Made by a program: the position numbers and the translations under genes. The notes beneath the pieces were generated by a model. That model was not told the DNA's origin and did no database searches. It saw only the letters and a program-made list of their open reading frames with translations. From the NCBI GenBank assembly GCA_903828675.1, contig CAIKND010000097.1:1-64000 (forward strand): a stretch of DNA of 64,000 bases. Direction: 5' to 3'. How positions within the stretch are numbered: the stretch's first letter is position 1; the number at the start of each line of letters is the position of its first letter. The stretch comes from an uncultured Acidobacteriaceae bacterium (GTDB lineage Bacteria; Acidobacteriota; Terriglobia; Terriglobales; Acidobacteriaceae). Shown in pieces: positions 40,813 through 50,027 of this stretch.

Positions 40813-41706
40813 CTACGAGGGCTTCTTGACCTCTGTGTGCGAAAGCCCTTCAATGACCGTGGCGATCGCCGAGTGATCCAGATCCCCCTTGCCATCGGCC
40901 ATCAGAGACGACAGCATCTGCTGCACCAGCGCCGTGAGCGGAAGAACTACGTTGTTCGCTTCGGCGGTCTGCAGAGCGTTGCGCAGATCCTTCTGATGAA
41001 GCTTGATCTTGAATCCTGCCTTGAAGTTGCGCGCGATCAGCATGGGAGCCTTGGCGTTGAGCACGGTGCTGCCCGCCAGCCCGCCCTTTACCGCGTTGAA
41101 CACCACTTCGGGATCGAGCCCGCAGCGGGTGGTAAGCACCAGCGCTTCGCTCATGGCTGCAATGTTGCAGGCCACCATAATCTGATTGGCCAGCTTGGTG
41201 GTATTGCCCGCGCCCACCGGGCCGGTCAGCAAGGCGCTGGAGCCCATGAGCTTAAGCAGAGGCTCCGCCTTCTGGAAAGCCGTCTCGCTGCCGCCAACCA
41301 TGATGGCCAGGGTTCCGTCGATGGCCTTGGGCTCGCCGCCGCTCACCGGCGCGTCGATAAAGTCCACGCCCTTGGCGGCGCAGGCCATGGCAACCTGCTG
41401 CGAAACCAGGGGATTGATGGAACTCATGTCGATGATGAGCGTCCCGGCCTTCGCGCCCTCCAGAACTCCGCCCGCGCCCAGCACGGCCGCTTCCACCTGC
41501 GGCCCATCGGGAAGCATGGTGACGATCATGTCGGTGCGCGCGCCGATATCGCTGTTCGATGCGCCGCGCAAGGCGCCTGCAGCCACGCACTCGTCCAGAG
41601 CAGCCGGGTTGCAGTCAAATGCGATAACCGTGTGACCGGCCTTTAACAGGTTCTTGAGCATGGGGCGGCCCATAATGCCGAGGCCAATGAATCCTACCGT
41701 TGCCAT
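40813..41706 (-). CDS. garR: 2-hydroxy-3-oxopropionate (tartronate semialdehyde) reductase-like dehydrogenase
   Basis: The start ATG 41706 has AAAGGAGA upstream and yields 297 residues. The NAD(P)-binding GFIGLGIMGRPM opens the protein. The substrate loop DAPVSGGEPKA and catalytic Lys171 (GNTTKLANQIMV) mark the beta-hydroxyacid dehydrogenase family, GarR/GlxR branch. The expected reaction reduces tartronate semialdehyde to D-glycerate. That is the step after the aldolase encoded at 43288-44070, which supports the call. Other 3-hydroxyisobutyrate-type substrates are possible. Confidence 0.85.
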   Translation of the reverse strand: MATVGFIGLGIMGRPMLKNLLKAGHTVIAFDCNPAALDECVAAGALRGASNSDIGARTDMIVTMLPDGPQVEAAVLGAGGVLEGAKAGTLIIDMSSINPLVSQQVAMACAAKGVDFIDAPVSGGEPKAIDGTLAIMVGGSETAFQKAEPLLKLMGSSALLTGPVGAGNTTKLANQIMVACNIAAMSEALVLTTRCGLDPEVVFNAVKGGLAGSTVLNAKAPMLIARNFKAGFKIKLHQKDLRNALQTAEANNVVLPLTALVQQMLSSLMADGKGDLDHSAIATVIEGLSHTEVKKPS

Positions 41707-41849
41707 CAGTGTTCTCCTTTGTGTCGATTCAAAAAAGTGATTTAAAAGCTTGTAACTCTGCTTCGAGGGCAATCGCCCCCGCAAGGGTTATTTTCACCGT
41801 GCCAGGGGATACCGGGCATGAGCGGATGTGTCGTGGAATACTGTACATC

Positions 41850-43142
41850 ATGCGAACCTTTGTCGTTGCCGTTCTTCTCCTCGCCGCCACTGTCGCGCCT
41901 GGGCAGACCTCCACATCCAAAGGCCAGGGCAAGGACGAGCTTCGCTTTACTCTGATCCTCTCCCGCCATGGGATTCGTCCGCCTCTCACCCCCAATTCGA
42001 CCCTCAACACCCGCTCGTCCGACCCCTGGCCGGAGTGGCCGGTCCCGCTCGGCTTTCTCACCCCGCACGGCGCGGAGGCCATCCGTCAAATGGGCGCTTA
42101 CCTGCGCCTCAACCTCGCCGGAAACGGCCTTTTGCCCATCGCAGGCTGCCCCGACAGTAGCGCGATCTATCTCTACTCCGACACCGACGAGCGCAATATC
42201 ATGAGCTCGCTCCATACCATGGCCGGGCTCGAACCAGGCTGCGGCCCGCGGCCCATTCACACCATCGTCCCCGCCACCGGCGTCAGGGACCCGCTCTTTT
42301 CGCCCATCCCCGGGACCTTTCCTCTACCCCCGGCTGAAGCCGTCGCGTCTGACCGGCAAGCTGTATTGGGCAGCGATCCAACCGCCTACCTATCCGTCTC
42401 CGGAAACCCCGAACTCACGGAGCTTGCGCATCTTCTCGCGCCCGATCCCGCGCACCCCGCCGCCAAGCCCATCCTCGACGATCCCAAACCCCTGGCCGCC
42501 GCGCCTTCGCTCATCGAGGACTTCCAACTCGAATACATCAACGGCAGGCCCATGCCGGAAGTTGGCTGGGGACGGGTTGACGAGTCCGCCATCCTGCGCC
42601 TGCTTCCGCTCCACGTCAAGGGATTTGCGCTTACCACGCGCACGCCCTTGTCTGCCCGAACCCGCGGCTCCAATCTCATGGCGCACATTCTCGACACCCT
42701 CGAACAGGCCGCGCAGACCTCGCCTGCCCAGCCGGTTCCCGGAGCCCTCGGCCCCGCCGGCGCACGCCTGGTTTACATCAGCGGCCACGACTCCAACCTG
42801 TTCAACATCGGCGGCTTGCTGAACCTGCACTGGACCGTCGAGGGCATCGCCGACGACACGCCCCCAGACTCGCAGATCGTCTTCGAATTGTGGCAGAACC
42901 CCGCGTCGAAGCAGTGGAGTGTCCGCCTCGTTTACCGCGCGCAAACCCTCGATCAATTGCGTTCGGCCCAGGCGCTCACACTGGCCAGCCCGCCCGTCGA
43001 AGTCATTCTCGCGCCCCCCGGATGCAGCACCGCTCAGCCCTGCGCCTTCGCCGCTTTCGATAAGGCCGCACACGCTCTTCTCGACCCCGCCTACATCAAG
43101 CCCGATCTGCCGCCCACGCAAATTGCGCCAATTAACCCGTAA
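41850..43142 (+). CDS. Secreted histidine acid phosphatase (phytase/glucose-1-phosphatase family)
   Basis: From ATG 41850 the protein has 430 residues, with a signal peptide (MRTFVVAVLLLAATVAPGQT). The catalytic RHGIRPP (about 39-45) and the C-terminal SGHDSNLFNIGG 'HD' motif define branch-2 histidine acid phosphatases, which remove phosphate from phytate, sugar phosphates or other monoesters in the periplasm. The upstream open frame to 41700 has no ribosome-binding site. Divergent from garR. Confidence 0.9.
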   Translation: MRTFVVAVLLLAATVAPGQTSTSKGQGKDELRFTLILSRHGIRPPLTPNSTLNTRSSDPWPEWPVPLGFLTPHGAEAIRQMGAYLRLNLAGNGLLPIAGCPDSSAIYLYSDTDERNIMSSLHTMAGLEPGCGPRPIHTIVPATGVRDPLFSPIPGTFPLPPAEAVASDRQAVLGSDPTAYLSVSGNPELTELAHLLAPDPAHPAAKPILDDPKPLAAAPSLIEDFQLEYINGRPMPEVGWGRVDESAILRLLPLHVKGFALTTRTPLSARTRGSNLMAHILDTLEQAAQTSPAQPVPGALGPAGARLVYISGHDSNLFNIGGLLNLHWTVEGIADDTPPDSQIVFELWQNPASKQWSVRLVYRAQTLDQLRSAQALTLASPPVEVILAPPGCSTAQPCAFAAFDKAAHALLDPAYIKPDLPPTQIAPINP

Positions 43143-43163
43143 AACAGAAAATCAATCGGTTGC

Positions 43164-43247
43164 CCCATGTCTCGCCTTTGAGACATGGGATGTACGAACC
43201 CAACGCGGGTGACCCACCCTTGAATCGTTCTTTGATTCAAGGGTGGG
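43164..43247. repeat. Pair of strong hairpins between convergent genes (REP-like)
   Basis: The first stem is CCCATGTCTC (43164-43173) with GAGACATGGG (43180-43189). The second is a perfect 14-bp stem, CCCACCCTTGAATC (43213-43226) with GATTCAAGGGTGGG (43234-43247). Neither has a T-tract. They sit between the phosphatase and the aldolase stop codons and may act as transcript ends. The TGCCCCAT beginning recurs at about 63203. Confidence 0.7.
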
Positions 43248-43287
43248 AACGCACAAAATTCAATCACCACAGCAAACAGAAAACTCT

Positions 43288-44070
43288 TTAGCTCTTGTGA
43301 AACCGCGCCGCCACCTGCTCCGCATTACGCGCCAGCAGGCCCACGTCGCTGCCCGTGGCCGTAAAGTTGAATCCCAGATCGAACCAGTGCTCCACGTCGT
43401 CGAGACTGCCCGTCAACATACCCGCCGATTTGCCCGCGGCCCGAATACGTTCGCTCGCATCCTTCAGCGCCGCCTGCACATCGGGATGCTTGGGATTGCC
43501 CAGGTGTCCAAAGTCCGCCGCCAGATCGCTGGGGCCGATGAAGATGCCGTCCACGCCGTCGATCTCAGCGATCGCCTCAATCTCTTTGAGCGCGGCCCGT
43601 GTTTCCAACTGCACCAGCACGCACGTGTCGAGATGCGCGTTCTTGTGATAATTCTGGATGCGCCCGTAATCATTGGCTCGCGGCGCAACGGAAACTCCCC
43701 GTATGCCCAGCGGCGGATAGCGCGTGGCGGCTACAGCTCTGCGCGCCTCTTCCACATTCTGCACAAAAGGAATAAGCAGCGAGCGCGCCCCCACGTCGAG
43801 AGCGCGTTTGATAATCACCGCGTCGTTCCACGGCACGCGAAACACCGGCTCCGCCGTGCCTCCGCGCATGGCCTGCAGTTGCGCCAGCAGCAGCGGAATG
43901 TCGTTGGGGCCGTGCTCGCCGTCGATCACGATCCAGTCGAATCCAGCCCCCGCAAGAATCTCAGCAACTATGGGGCTGGCGAGACTGTTCCAAAGCCCCA
44001 CCTGCCGCTCCCCGCTTGCAAGCGCCCGCTTAAAAGCGTTGCGCGGTAAATTTCCCGGCCACTCGGGCAT
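43288..44070 (-). CDS. HpcH/HpaI-family class II aldolase (5-keto-4-deoxy-D-glucarate aldolase type)
   Basis: The start ATG 44070 is preceded by AGGAGGAAC and gives 260 residues. The TIM-barrel signature residues appear in FDWIVIDGEHGPND, VFRVPWNDAV, VQLETRAALKEIEAIAEIDG and VDGIFIGPSDLAADFG. The family performs metal-dependent retro-aldol cleavage to pyruvate plus an aldehyde. In this neighbourhood the likely substrate is 5-keto-4-deoxyglucarate, giving tartronate semialdehyde for GarR. HpaI-type substrates are the alternative. The MFS transporter gene lies 81 bp upstream on the same strand. Confidence 0.85.
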   Translation of the reverse strand: MPEWPGNLPRNAFKRALASGERQVGLWNSLASPIVAEILAGAGFDWIVIDGEHGPNDIPLLLAQLQAMRGGTAEPVFRVPWNDAVIIKRALDVGARSLLIPFVQNVEEARRAVAATRYPPLGIRGVSVAPRANDYGRIQNYHKNAHLDTCVLVQLETRAALKEIEAIAEIDGVDGIFIGPSDLAADFGHLGNPKHPDVQAALKDASERIRAAGKSAGMLTGSLDDVEHWFDLGFNFTATGSDVGLLARNAEQVAARFHKS

Positions 44071-44151
44071 GATCTGTTCCTCCTGTGCTGCGCCAGGGCG
44101 CATGGTGCGCCCCGTCATTTACCAGCCTAATTACTCCGCGCCCGCCGCATC

Positions 44152-45513
44152 TCAGACTGCGCTTTCAGCCGGCGTCAGTTCCAGCCGCTTGATCTCGCCC
44201 ACGATGGGGCCGAAGCTGACGATGGCGCAGAAGGCGATGACCGCGACAAAGATCAGAGCTCCGTTGTAGGAGTGCGTTTTGCCAACGATGTAGCCGATAA
44301 TCAGCGGCGTCGTGATGCCAGCCATGTTGCCGCACAGGTTGAACAGCGCCCCGTTCATGCCCACCATCCCCTTCGGCGAGGTGTCGGAGATAACCGTCCA
44401 GCCCAGCGCGCCGATGCCTTTTCCGAAAAACGAAATCGACATGAATAACAGCATGATGGTTTGCGAACTCGCATAGTTGCAGGCGATGATCGTCATTGAA
44501 AGCGCCATCCCCGCCATAATAGGCAGCTTGCGCGCGAAGCTCAGCGAGCAGCCGCTGCGCAACAGCTTGTCCGAAATGAAGCCGCCCAGGATTCCGCCAA
44601 AGCCACCGCAAAGTCCCGGCACCGCCGCGGCCAGTCCTACCTTCATCACAGACATGTGCCTTGCCTGCGAAAGGTAGAGCGGGAACCAGGTGAGAAAAAA
44701 CCACGTAAGCGTGGTAATGCAATACTGGCCGATGTAAACCCCCACCAGCATGCGATGGCTCAGCAGCATCTTCACCGTGGCCCAGGTGAGTGTGTTCTTT
44801 TTCGCGCTCGCCTGGGCGTCGGTGTTGACCAGGCCCCCGCCGCGTTCAATGTATTCAACCTCCGCCGCCGAAATGCGCGGATGATCCTTGACGCCGTAGA
44901 TGTTCGTGAACCAGATGATCGTGAACACAACGCCCAGCGCGCCCATGAACCAGAAGCAGCTTTGCCAGCCGTATTCATGCAGCAGCCATCCAAAGATGGG
45001 TGCGAAGATCGGCAGCGCAAAGTATTGAGACGAGTTGAAGATGGCCGATGCGCGCCCACGCTCCGAGGTGGGGAACCAGGCGGCGACGATGCGCCCGTTG
45101 CCCGGAAAAACCGGCGACTGCGCCAGCCCCGAAAGCAGCCGCAAAATGAAGATTACGGTAAACACGGCGCTGGCGTTTACATAGCCGGCAAAGCCGGTGA
45201 GGAAGGCGAAGATCGACCACAAAATAATGCTGATGCCGTAAACCCGCTTCGATCCAAAGCGATCCAGCAGCCCGCCTGAGGGCAATTGCCCAAGCGCATA
45301 GGCCCACCCGAATCCGAACAGCAGGTAGCTCAACCTCTGCGGAGTCAGGTCAAGATCCTTCGGCATCGCGGCCACGGCCTGGGATAAAGCCGAGCGGTCC
45401 GCAAAGCTGAAGCAGCTCACCAAAAACAAAATGAAGATGATGAGATAGCGAATTCGGGTCTGCTTGATTTCAGGCACTGTCGGGATTTTCCTTCCGCTTG
45501 CTGGCTGTTTCAT
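44152..45513 (-). CDS. MFS transporter, anion:cation symporter family (hexuronate/glucarate type)
   Basis: The protein has 453 residues with about twelve predicted transmembrane helices. The family motif GGLLDRFGSKRVYGISIILWS follows helix 2, and the ACS-type region SPVFPGNGRIVAAWFPTSERGRASAIFN is clear. The nearest functional precedents are ExuT and GudP, which import hexuronates or hexarates with protons. Its neighbours (aldolase, mannonate dehydratase, glucarate and galactarate dehydratases) agree with that role. Confidence 0.88.
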   Translation of the reverse strand: MKQPASGRKIPTVPEIKQTRIRYLIIFILFLVSCFSFADRSALSQAVAAMPKDLDLTPQRLSYLLFGFGWAYALGQLPSGGLLDRFGSKRVYGISIILWSIFAFLTGFAGYVNASAVFTVIFILRLLSGLAQSPVFPGNGRIVAAWFPTSERGRASAIFNSSQYFALPIFAPIFGWLLHEYGWQSCFWFMGALGVVFTIIWFTNIYGVKDHPRISAAEVEYIERGGGLVNTDAQASAKKNTLTWATVKMLLSHRMLVGVYIGQYCITTLTWFFLTWFPLYLSQARHMSVMKVGLAAAVPGLCGGFGGILGGFISDKLLRSGCSLSFARKLPIMAGMALSMTIIACNYASSQTIMLLFMSISFFGKGIGALGWTVISDTSPKGMVGMNGALFNLCGNMAGITTPLIIGYIVGKTHSYNGALIFVAVIAFCAIVSFGPIVGEIKRLELTPAESAV

Positions 45514-45520
45514 TTCCCAT

Positions 45521-45587
45521 TTTGAAAGGGCGCGGCTTTAGACGCACCGTTCGTAGAGCGAAAATCTTGGGCTTTAGCCCCGAGGGA
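45521..45587 (+). repeat. REP-like element, copy 1 (degenerate)
   Basis: TTTGAAAGGGCGCGGCTTTA followed by GACGCACCG and, after a spacer, GGGCTTTAGCCCCGAGG. It aligns with copy 2 at 46771, although its first stem is degraded. The second short hairpin GGGCT-TT-AGCCC is intact. Confidence 0.7.
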
Positions 45588-45626
45588 TTGCCGGAAAGCC
45601 TCACAGATGCGGCCGTGAAGCAGCTT

Positions 45627-46721
45627 CTATGCTTCTGCGTTCACCGATTGAATCAACCCGCGAATGTATCCGTAGCAGAACGCGAACGACTGCAGCGACC
45701 CAGGATCGCTTTCCGCCAGCGGCACATGGTCGGGCATCAGCATATAAGCATAGCCGATCTCTTTGTACAGCTTGATCGCCTTCACAAAATCGATGTCGCC
45801 CTCGTCCGGATACACTTCCTCAAAGTCGTTGCGATGTCCGCGAATATTGCGGAAATGCACATTGAAGATCTTCTTGCGCGTGCCGAAGTAGCGGATCAAG
45901 TCGAAGATTTCCACGCTCGGATTCTCAAGATTTTCCGATACCGTTCCCTGGCAAAAATTCAGCCCGTGATAAGGGCTCTCGCGAATGGTGATGAACTTCT
46001 TGAGTCCGTCGATCGTGCCCAGCACGCGGTTCACGCCCTGGTAGCCCTCCGGCGGAACCCCAGGGTCCTGCGGATGGCAGGCCATGCGAATCTTGTACTC
46101 GTTGGCCACCGGAATCACGCGATCGAGAAAATAAGTGATGCGCTCCCAGAATGCCTCTCCGTCCACGTGTCCCGCCTTGGTCTGGGGCGTCTCGGGGTGC
46201 GCCTCGGAGAGCTTCCACACATGGTCCATCGCATCGCCGCGCCCCGGCTTGCGGCCTGTCCGCAGCACGCCAAGGATGCTCATGTTGTACTTGATCGATG
46301 GAATCCCGGCCGCCGCGCAATTCTTGATGAACATCTGCAAATGCTCAATGTCGCGGTCGCGCTCCGGACTCTGCGCCAGCATGATCGCCGGGTGCTTCTC
46401 GCGGTCGATGAAGCTCGACTCCAGAAACGGCGGCGCGGTGCAATCAACGCTGATGCCGTACTTGCCGGCCATGTCCATCATGCGCTTCAGTTCGTCCTCG
46501 GTGGCGTAGAGCCTGCCGCCCTCGATCTGCGGATAGCCGCAGATATTGCGAACGCCGTAGCGGGCAAGATACTTGAGATGCGCATCGTTGGTGGGCGCTG
46601 TCTGGTCGCCTAGTTTCATGAGGCTGGGCGCCGATGCCGCGCTCGCCTTGGCTGCCACAGGTCCGCTCGCGGCAACCAACCCCGCTACTCCGCTGGTGAC
46701 GATGAACTCTCTCCGGTTCAT
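45627..46721 (-). CDS. uxuA: Mannonate dehydratase (UxuA-like) with a Tat-type leader
   Basis: The protein has 364 residues. Beyond a leader of about 30 residues, a TIM-barrel mannonate dehydratase core is visible: YLARYGVRNICGYP, IKYNMSILGVLRTG, KIRMACHPQDPGVPPEGYQG, GLNFCQGTVSENLENPS and IFNVHFRNIRGHRNDFEEVYPDEGDID. Enzymes of this class dehydrate D-mannonate to 2-keto-3-deoxygluconate. The leader MNRREFIVTSGVAGLVAASG resembles a twin-arginine signal, odd for an enzyme normally cytosolic. A periplasmic sugar isomerase-like relative is an alternative reading. Confidence 0.82.
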   Translation of the reverse strand: MNRREFIVTSGVAGLVAASGPVAAKASAASAPSLMKLGDQTAPTNDAHLKYLARYGVRNICGYPQIEGGRLYATEDELKRMMDMAGKYGISVDCTAPPFLESSFIDREKHPAIMLAQSPERDRDIEHLQMFIKNCAAAGIPSIKYNMSILGVLRTGRKPGRGDAMDHVWKLSEAHPETPQTKAGHVDGEAFWERITYFLDRVIPVANEYKIRMACHPQDPGVPPEGYQGVNRVLGTIDGLKKFITIRESPYHGLNFCQGTVSENLENPSVEIFDLIRYFGTRKKIFNVHFRNIRGHRNDFEEVYPDEGDIDFVKAIKLYKEIGYAYMLMPDHVPLAESDPGSLQSFAFCYGYIRGLIQSVNAEA

Positions 46722-46770
46722 GATTCCCTCTCTATCTGGTTGTGTCCGCCACGCAGTTGGTCGCCCATGT

Positions 46771-46837
46771 TTTGAAAGGGCACGACTTCAGTCGTGCCGC
46801 AAACGGCCCAAAACGATCTGGGCTTTAGCCCCCGAGG
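46771..46837 (+). repeat. REP-like element, copy 2 (best conserved)
   Basis: TTTGAAAGGGCACGACTTCA with a perfect hairpin GGCACGACT-TC-AGTCGTGCC, then a spacer and GGGCTTTAGCCC followed by CCGAGG. It lies between uxuA and gudD, 50 bp upstream of the uxuA start. Confidence 0.8.
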
Positions 46838-46948
46838 CAAGCCTCTTTGACAAAGTCAACCCATCCGCTGAAAACGGTAAACGACAGCATTTGCGGCGCC
46901 CAAGCTCGTCCAACACCACGAAAAGCCACGCATTTACATGAACCTTGT

Positions 46949-46966
46949 AAGCGCGCTAGCGCGCTT
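46949..46966. promoter_or_regulatory. 18-bp perfect palindrome upstream of gudD (candidate operator)
   Basis: AAGCGCGCTAGCGCGCTT is a perfect 18-bp palindrome. It is flanked by TTGT on the left and CTGTAA on the right, so an extended TTGTAAGC..GCTTCTGTAA dyad exists. It is 105 bp upstream of gudD and about 230 bp from the divergent uxuA start, a position suited to control either or both. No cognate regulator gene is in the cluster. Confidence 0.5.
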
Positions 46967-47071
46967 CTGTAAAGTGAATTCAGCAATAGCGTGAATGCAC
47001 AAAGTGTAGTCCGTTAAGATGATCTGCGGCAACAGATGTGCAACGCGCGAATACTTCGGGGATCAATAAAG

Positions 47072-48421
47072 ATGAGCGACGAATTCAGCACGGGCGGCAA
47101 CTCACCCCGGATCACGGCCATGAGGGTTATTCCCGTGGCAGGACTCGACAGCATGCTGCTCAATCTGAGCGGAGCGCACAGCCCATACTTCACGCGTAAT
47201 CTCGCCATTCTCACTGACGACGCGGGCCATACCGGTGTTGGCGAAGTGCCGGGCGGAGAGAACATCCGCCAGGTGCTGGAAGAAGCCGCATCGCTGGTCA
47301 TCGGCCGCGACATCGCCTCATACAACGCAATTCTCAATGCGGTGCGGCAGCGCTTTGCCGATCGCGATGCGCAGGGGCGCGGGCATCAAACCTTCGATCT
47401 GCGCATCACCGTGCATGCGCTCACCGCCATCGAGTCCGCGCTGCTCGATCTGTACGGCCAGTTTCTCGGCCTGCCCGTCGCCGCGCTTCTCGGCGAAGGC
47501 CAGCAGCGCACCAAAGTCCCTGCGCTGGGCTACCTGTTCTTCATCGGCGACAGCAGCAGGACGAATCTGAACTACCGCCGCGCAGGCAGCTCCGCTGAAG
47601 GCTGGTTCCGCCTGCGCGACGAGCAAGCCCTCACCCCCAACGCAGTAGTCCGTCTTGCTGAGGCCGCTCATGCCCACTATGGCTTTTGCGACTTCAAGCT
47701 GAAGGGCGGCGTGCTGCTGGGCGCTGTGGAGATGGAAGCCATCGAGGCGCTCGCCGCGCGCTTTCCGCAGGCCCGCATCACCATTGATCCCAACGGCGCG
47801 TGGTCGTTGCGCGAAGCGATTACGCTTTGCAAAGGCAAGCAGGATATTCTGGCCTACGCCGAAGATCCCTGCGGTGCCGAGCAGGGCTTCTCCGGTCGCG
47901 AAATCATGGCCGAGTTTCGCCAGGCAACCAACCTGCCCACCGCGACCAACATGATCGCCACGGATTGGCGTCAATTGCGTCACGCCATTCAGTTGCACGC
48001 CGTCGATATTCCGCTCGCCGATCCGCACTTCTGGACCATGCAAGGTTCGGTACGTGTGGCCCAGGTATGCCGCGACAACGGACTGACCTGGGGCTCGCAT
48101 TCCAACAACCACTTCGACATTTCGCTGGCCATGGTCACGCATGTGGCGGCCGCCGCTCCTGGCTCAATCACAGCTATCGATACTCACTGGATTTGGCAGG
48201 ATGGCCAGCACCTCACTCGCAACCCCTTTCAGATCAAGGACGGCATGTTGACCGTTCCTGGACGCCCCGGGCTTGGCGTCGAACTCGATCTTGAAGCTAT
48301 CGAGCGCGCACATGCGCTATACAAATCCATGTGTCTTGGATCGAGAGATGACGCGGCGGCAATGCGGTTCCTGATTCCAAACTGGAAGTTCGATCCCAAA
48401 CGCCCCTGTCTGGTGCGCTGA
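47072..48421 (+). CDS. gudD: Glucarate dehydratase (enolase superfamily)
   Basis: From ATG 47072 the protein has 449 residues. The superfamily catalytic residues are visible and spaced as in E. coli glucarate dehydratase with a shift of about four: KLK (Lys209 and Lys211) in CDFKLKGG, metal ligands Asp239 (TIDPNGAW), Glu264 (YAEDPCG) and Asn293 (ATNMIATD), and the His343-Asp317 dyad ([16 protein letters not shown]). It converts D-glucarate (and L-idarate) to 5-keto-4-deoxyglucarate. The galactarate dehydratase gene follows 26 bp downstream. Confidence 0.94.
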   Translation: MSDEFSTGGNSPRITAMRVIPVAGLDSMLLNLSGAHSPYFTRNLAILTDDAGHTGVGEVPGGENIRQVLEEAASLVIGRDIASYNAILNAVRQRFADRDAQGRGHQTFDLRITVHALTAIESALLDLYGQFLGLPVAALLGEGQQRTKVPALGYLFFIGDSSRTNLNYRRAGSSAEGWFRLRDEQALTPNAVVRLAEAAHAHYGFCDFKLKGGVLLGAVEMEAIEALAARFPQARITIDPNGAWSLREAITLCKGKQDILAYAEDPCGAEQGFSGREIMAEFRQATNLPTATNMIATDWRQLRHAIQLHAVDIPLADPHFWTMQGSVRVAQVCRDNGLTWGSHSNNHFDISLAMVTHVAAAAPGSITAIDTHWIWQDGQHLTRNPFQIKDGMLTVPGRPGLGVELDLEAIERAHALYKSMCLGSRDDAAAMRFLIPNWKFDPKRPCLVR

Positions 48422-48447
48422 CCGCGGGCGATGTTTAGGATAAGAGG

Positions 48448-50007
48448 ATGAACAGTCCTGCACAGCCGCGCTGCATTCGCCCCCGCTACATCCGCATCGA
48501 CGCGCGCGACAATGTCGCCGTCGTTGTCAACCAGGGCTGTTTGCAGGCAGGCAGTGTGTTTCCGTGCGGACTAGTCCTCACCGAGCCAATTCCCGAAGCG
48601 CATAAAGTTGCGCTAGCCGATCTCGCCGAGGGCGCGGCGGTACTTCGCTACGGTGTCGTCATTGGGTATGCAAAGCAGGCAATCGCTCGCGGCAGTCGGG
48701 TGCATGAGGGGCTGATGACCGCGCCCACCGCACCGCTGCTTGCGGACTGTCCGCTTGCCACCGCCGTTCCAGGTCCTCTGCCCAAACTCGACGGCTACAC
48801 CTTCGACGGCTATCGAAACTCCGATGGCTCGGTTGGAACGAAAAATATTCTCGCCATCAGCACCACCGTGCAATGCGTTGCCGCCACCGTGGACTACGCG
48901 GTCCGGCGCATCAAGGCCGAGATACTGCCGCATTATCCCAACGTGGATGATGTCGTCGCGATTGCGCATCACTACGGCTGCGGAGTGGCCATTGACGCTC
49001 CAGGGGCGGCTATTCCCATTCGCACCCTGCGCAACCTCAGCCTCAATCCAAACTTCGGCGGCGAGATGCTGCTCGTCAGTCTCGGGTGCGAAAAGCTGCA
49101 ACCGGCCCGCATGATTCCTGACGGAACCTTTCCAGTGTTCGCCGATGAATTGTCCGTCGCCGTGTTGCAGGATGCAGAGCAGGGCTTCGGCGAGATGGTT
49201 GCCAACATCATGGCGCAGGCGGAGAAGAAGTTGAAGCGCCTCAACGAGCGCCGCCGGGTCTCCTGTTCCGCCGCTGATCTTGTCGTCGGTTTGCAGTGCG
49301 GCGGCTCCGACGCTTTCTCTGGCGTTACTGCAAACCCCGCTGTGGGCTGGGCTGCGGACCTGCTGGTTCGTGCCGGCGCGACCGTCATGTTCTCTGAGGT
49401 CACTGAGGTCCGCGACGCCGCGCACCTGCTCACAGCGCGCTCCGCCACGCCTGAAATCGCCAACGACTTCATCCGCGAGATGGCCTGGTACGATGCGTAT
49501 CTCGAAAGTGGCGGCGCTGACCGCCAGGCCAATCCCACGCCCGGCAACAAGAAGGGCGGGCTCGCAAATGTTGTGGAGAAGGCGATGGGCTCCGTTGCCA
49601 AAGCGGGCAGCACCGCGCTGATGGGCGTTGTGGCTCCCGGCGAGCGCGTCACGCAAAAGGGGCTCGTCTTCGCAGCTACCCCGGCCAGCGATTTCATCTG
49701 CGGAACGCTGCAACTGGCCGCCGCGATGAACATGCACATCTTCACCACCGGGCGCGGCACGCCTTACGGCCTCTCAGTCGTACCCGTCATTAAAGTAGCG
49801 ACAAACAGCGGGCTTGCCGGGCGCTGGCACGATCTCATCGATGTGGATGCGGGAAGAATCGCCACCGCCGACGCTACCGTTGAAGAAGTTGGCTGGGAGA
49901 TCTTCCGCCTCATTCTCGAAGTCGCCAGCGGCCGCAAAAAAACCTGGGCCGACCACTGGGGTCTGCACAACGAATTCGTTCTCTTCAATCCTGGACCGGT
50001 AACTTAG
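48448..50007 (+). CDS. garD: Galactarate/altronate dehydratase (GarD/UxaA family)
   Basis: The 519-residue protein combines an N-terminal SAF-like domain ([18 protein letters not shown]) with the long catalytic domain: [56 protein letters not shown] and a C-terminal [24 protein letters not shown]. Length and the absence of the short two-gene arrangement favour galactarate dehydratase over altronate dehydratase. The product would be 5-keto-4-deoxyglucarate, the same as that of GudD upstream in the same operon. Confidence 0.9.
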   Translation: MNSPAQPRCIRPRYIRIDARDNVAVVVNQGCLQAGSVFPCGLVLTEPIPEAHKVALADLAEGAAVLRYGVVIGYAKQAIARGSRVHEGLMTAPTAPLLADCPLATAVPGPLPKLDGYTFDGYRNSDGSVGTKNILAISTTVQCVAATVDYAVRRIKAEILPHYPNVDDVVAIAHHYGCGVAIDAPGAAIPIRTLRNLSLNPNFGGEMLLVSLGCEKLQPARMIPDGTFPVFADELSVAVLQDAEQGFGEMVANIMAQAEKKLKRLNERRRVSCSAADLVVGLQCGGSDAFSGVTANPAVGWAADLLVRAGATVMFSEVTEVRDAAHLLTARSATPEIANDFIREMAWYDAYLESGGADRQANPTPGNKKGGLANVVEKAMGSVAKAGSTALMGVVAPGERVTQKGLVFAATPASDFICGTLQLAAAMNMHIFTTGRGTPYGLSVVPVIKVATNSGLAGRWHDLIDVDAGRIATADATVEEVGWEIFRLILEVASGRKKTWADHWGLHNEFVLFNPGPVT

Positions 50008-50027
50008 AGGCAGCGCCGCTAACTCCG

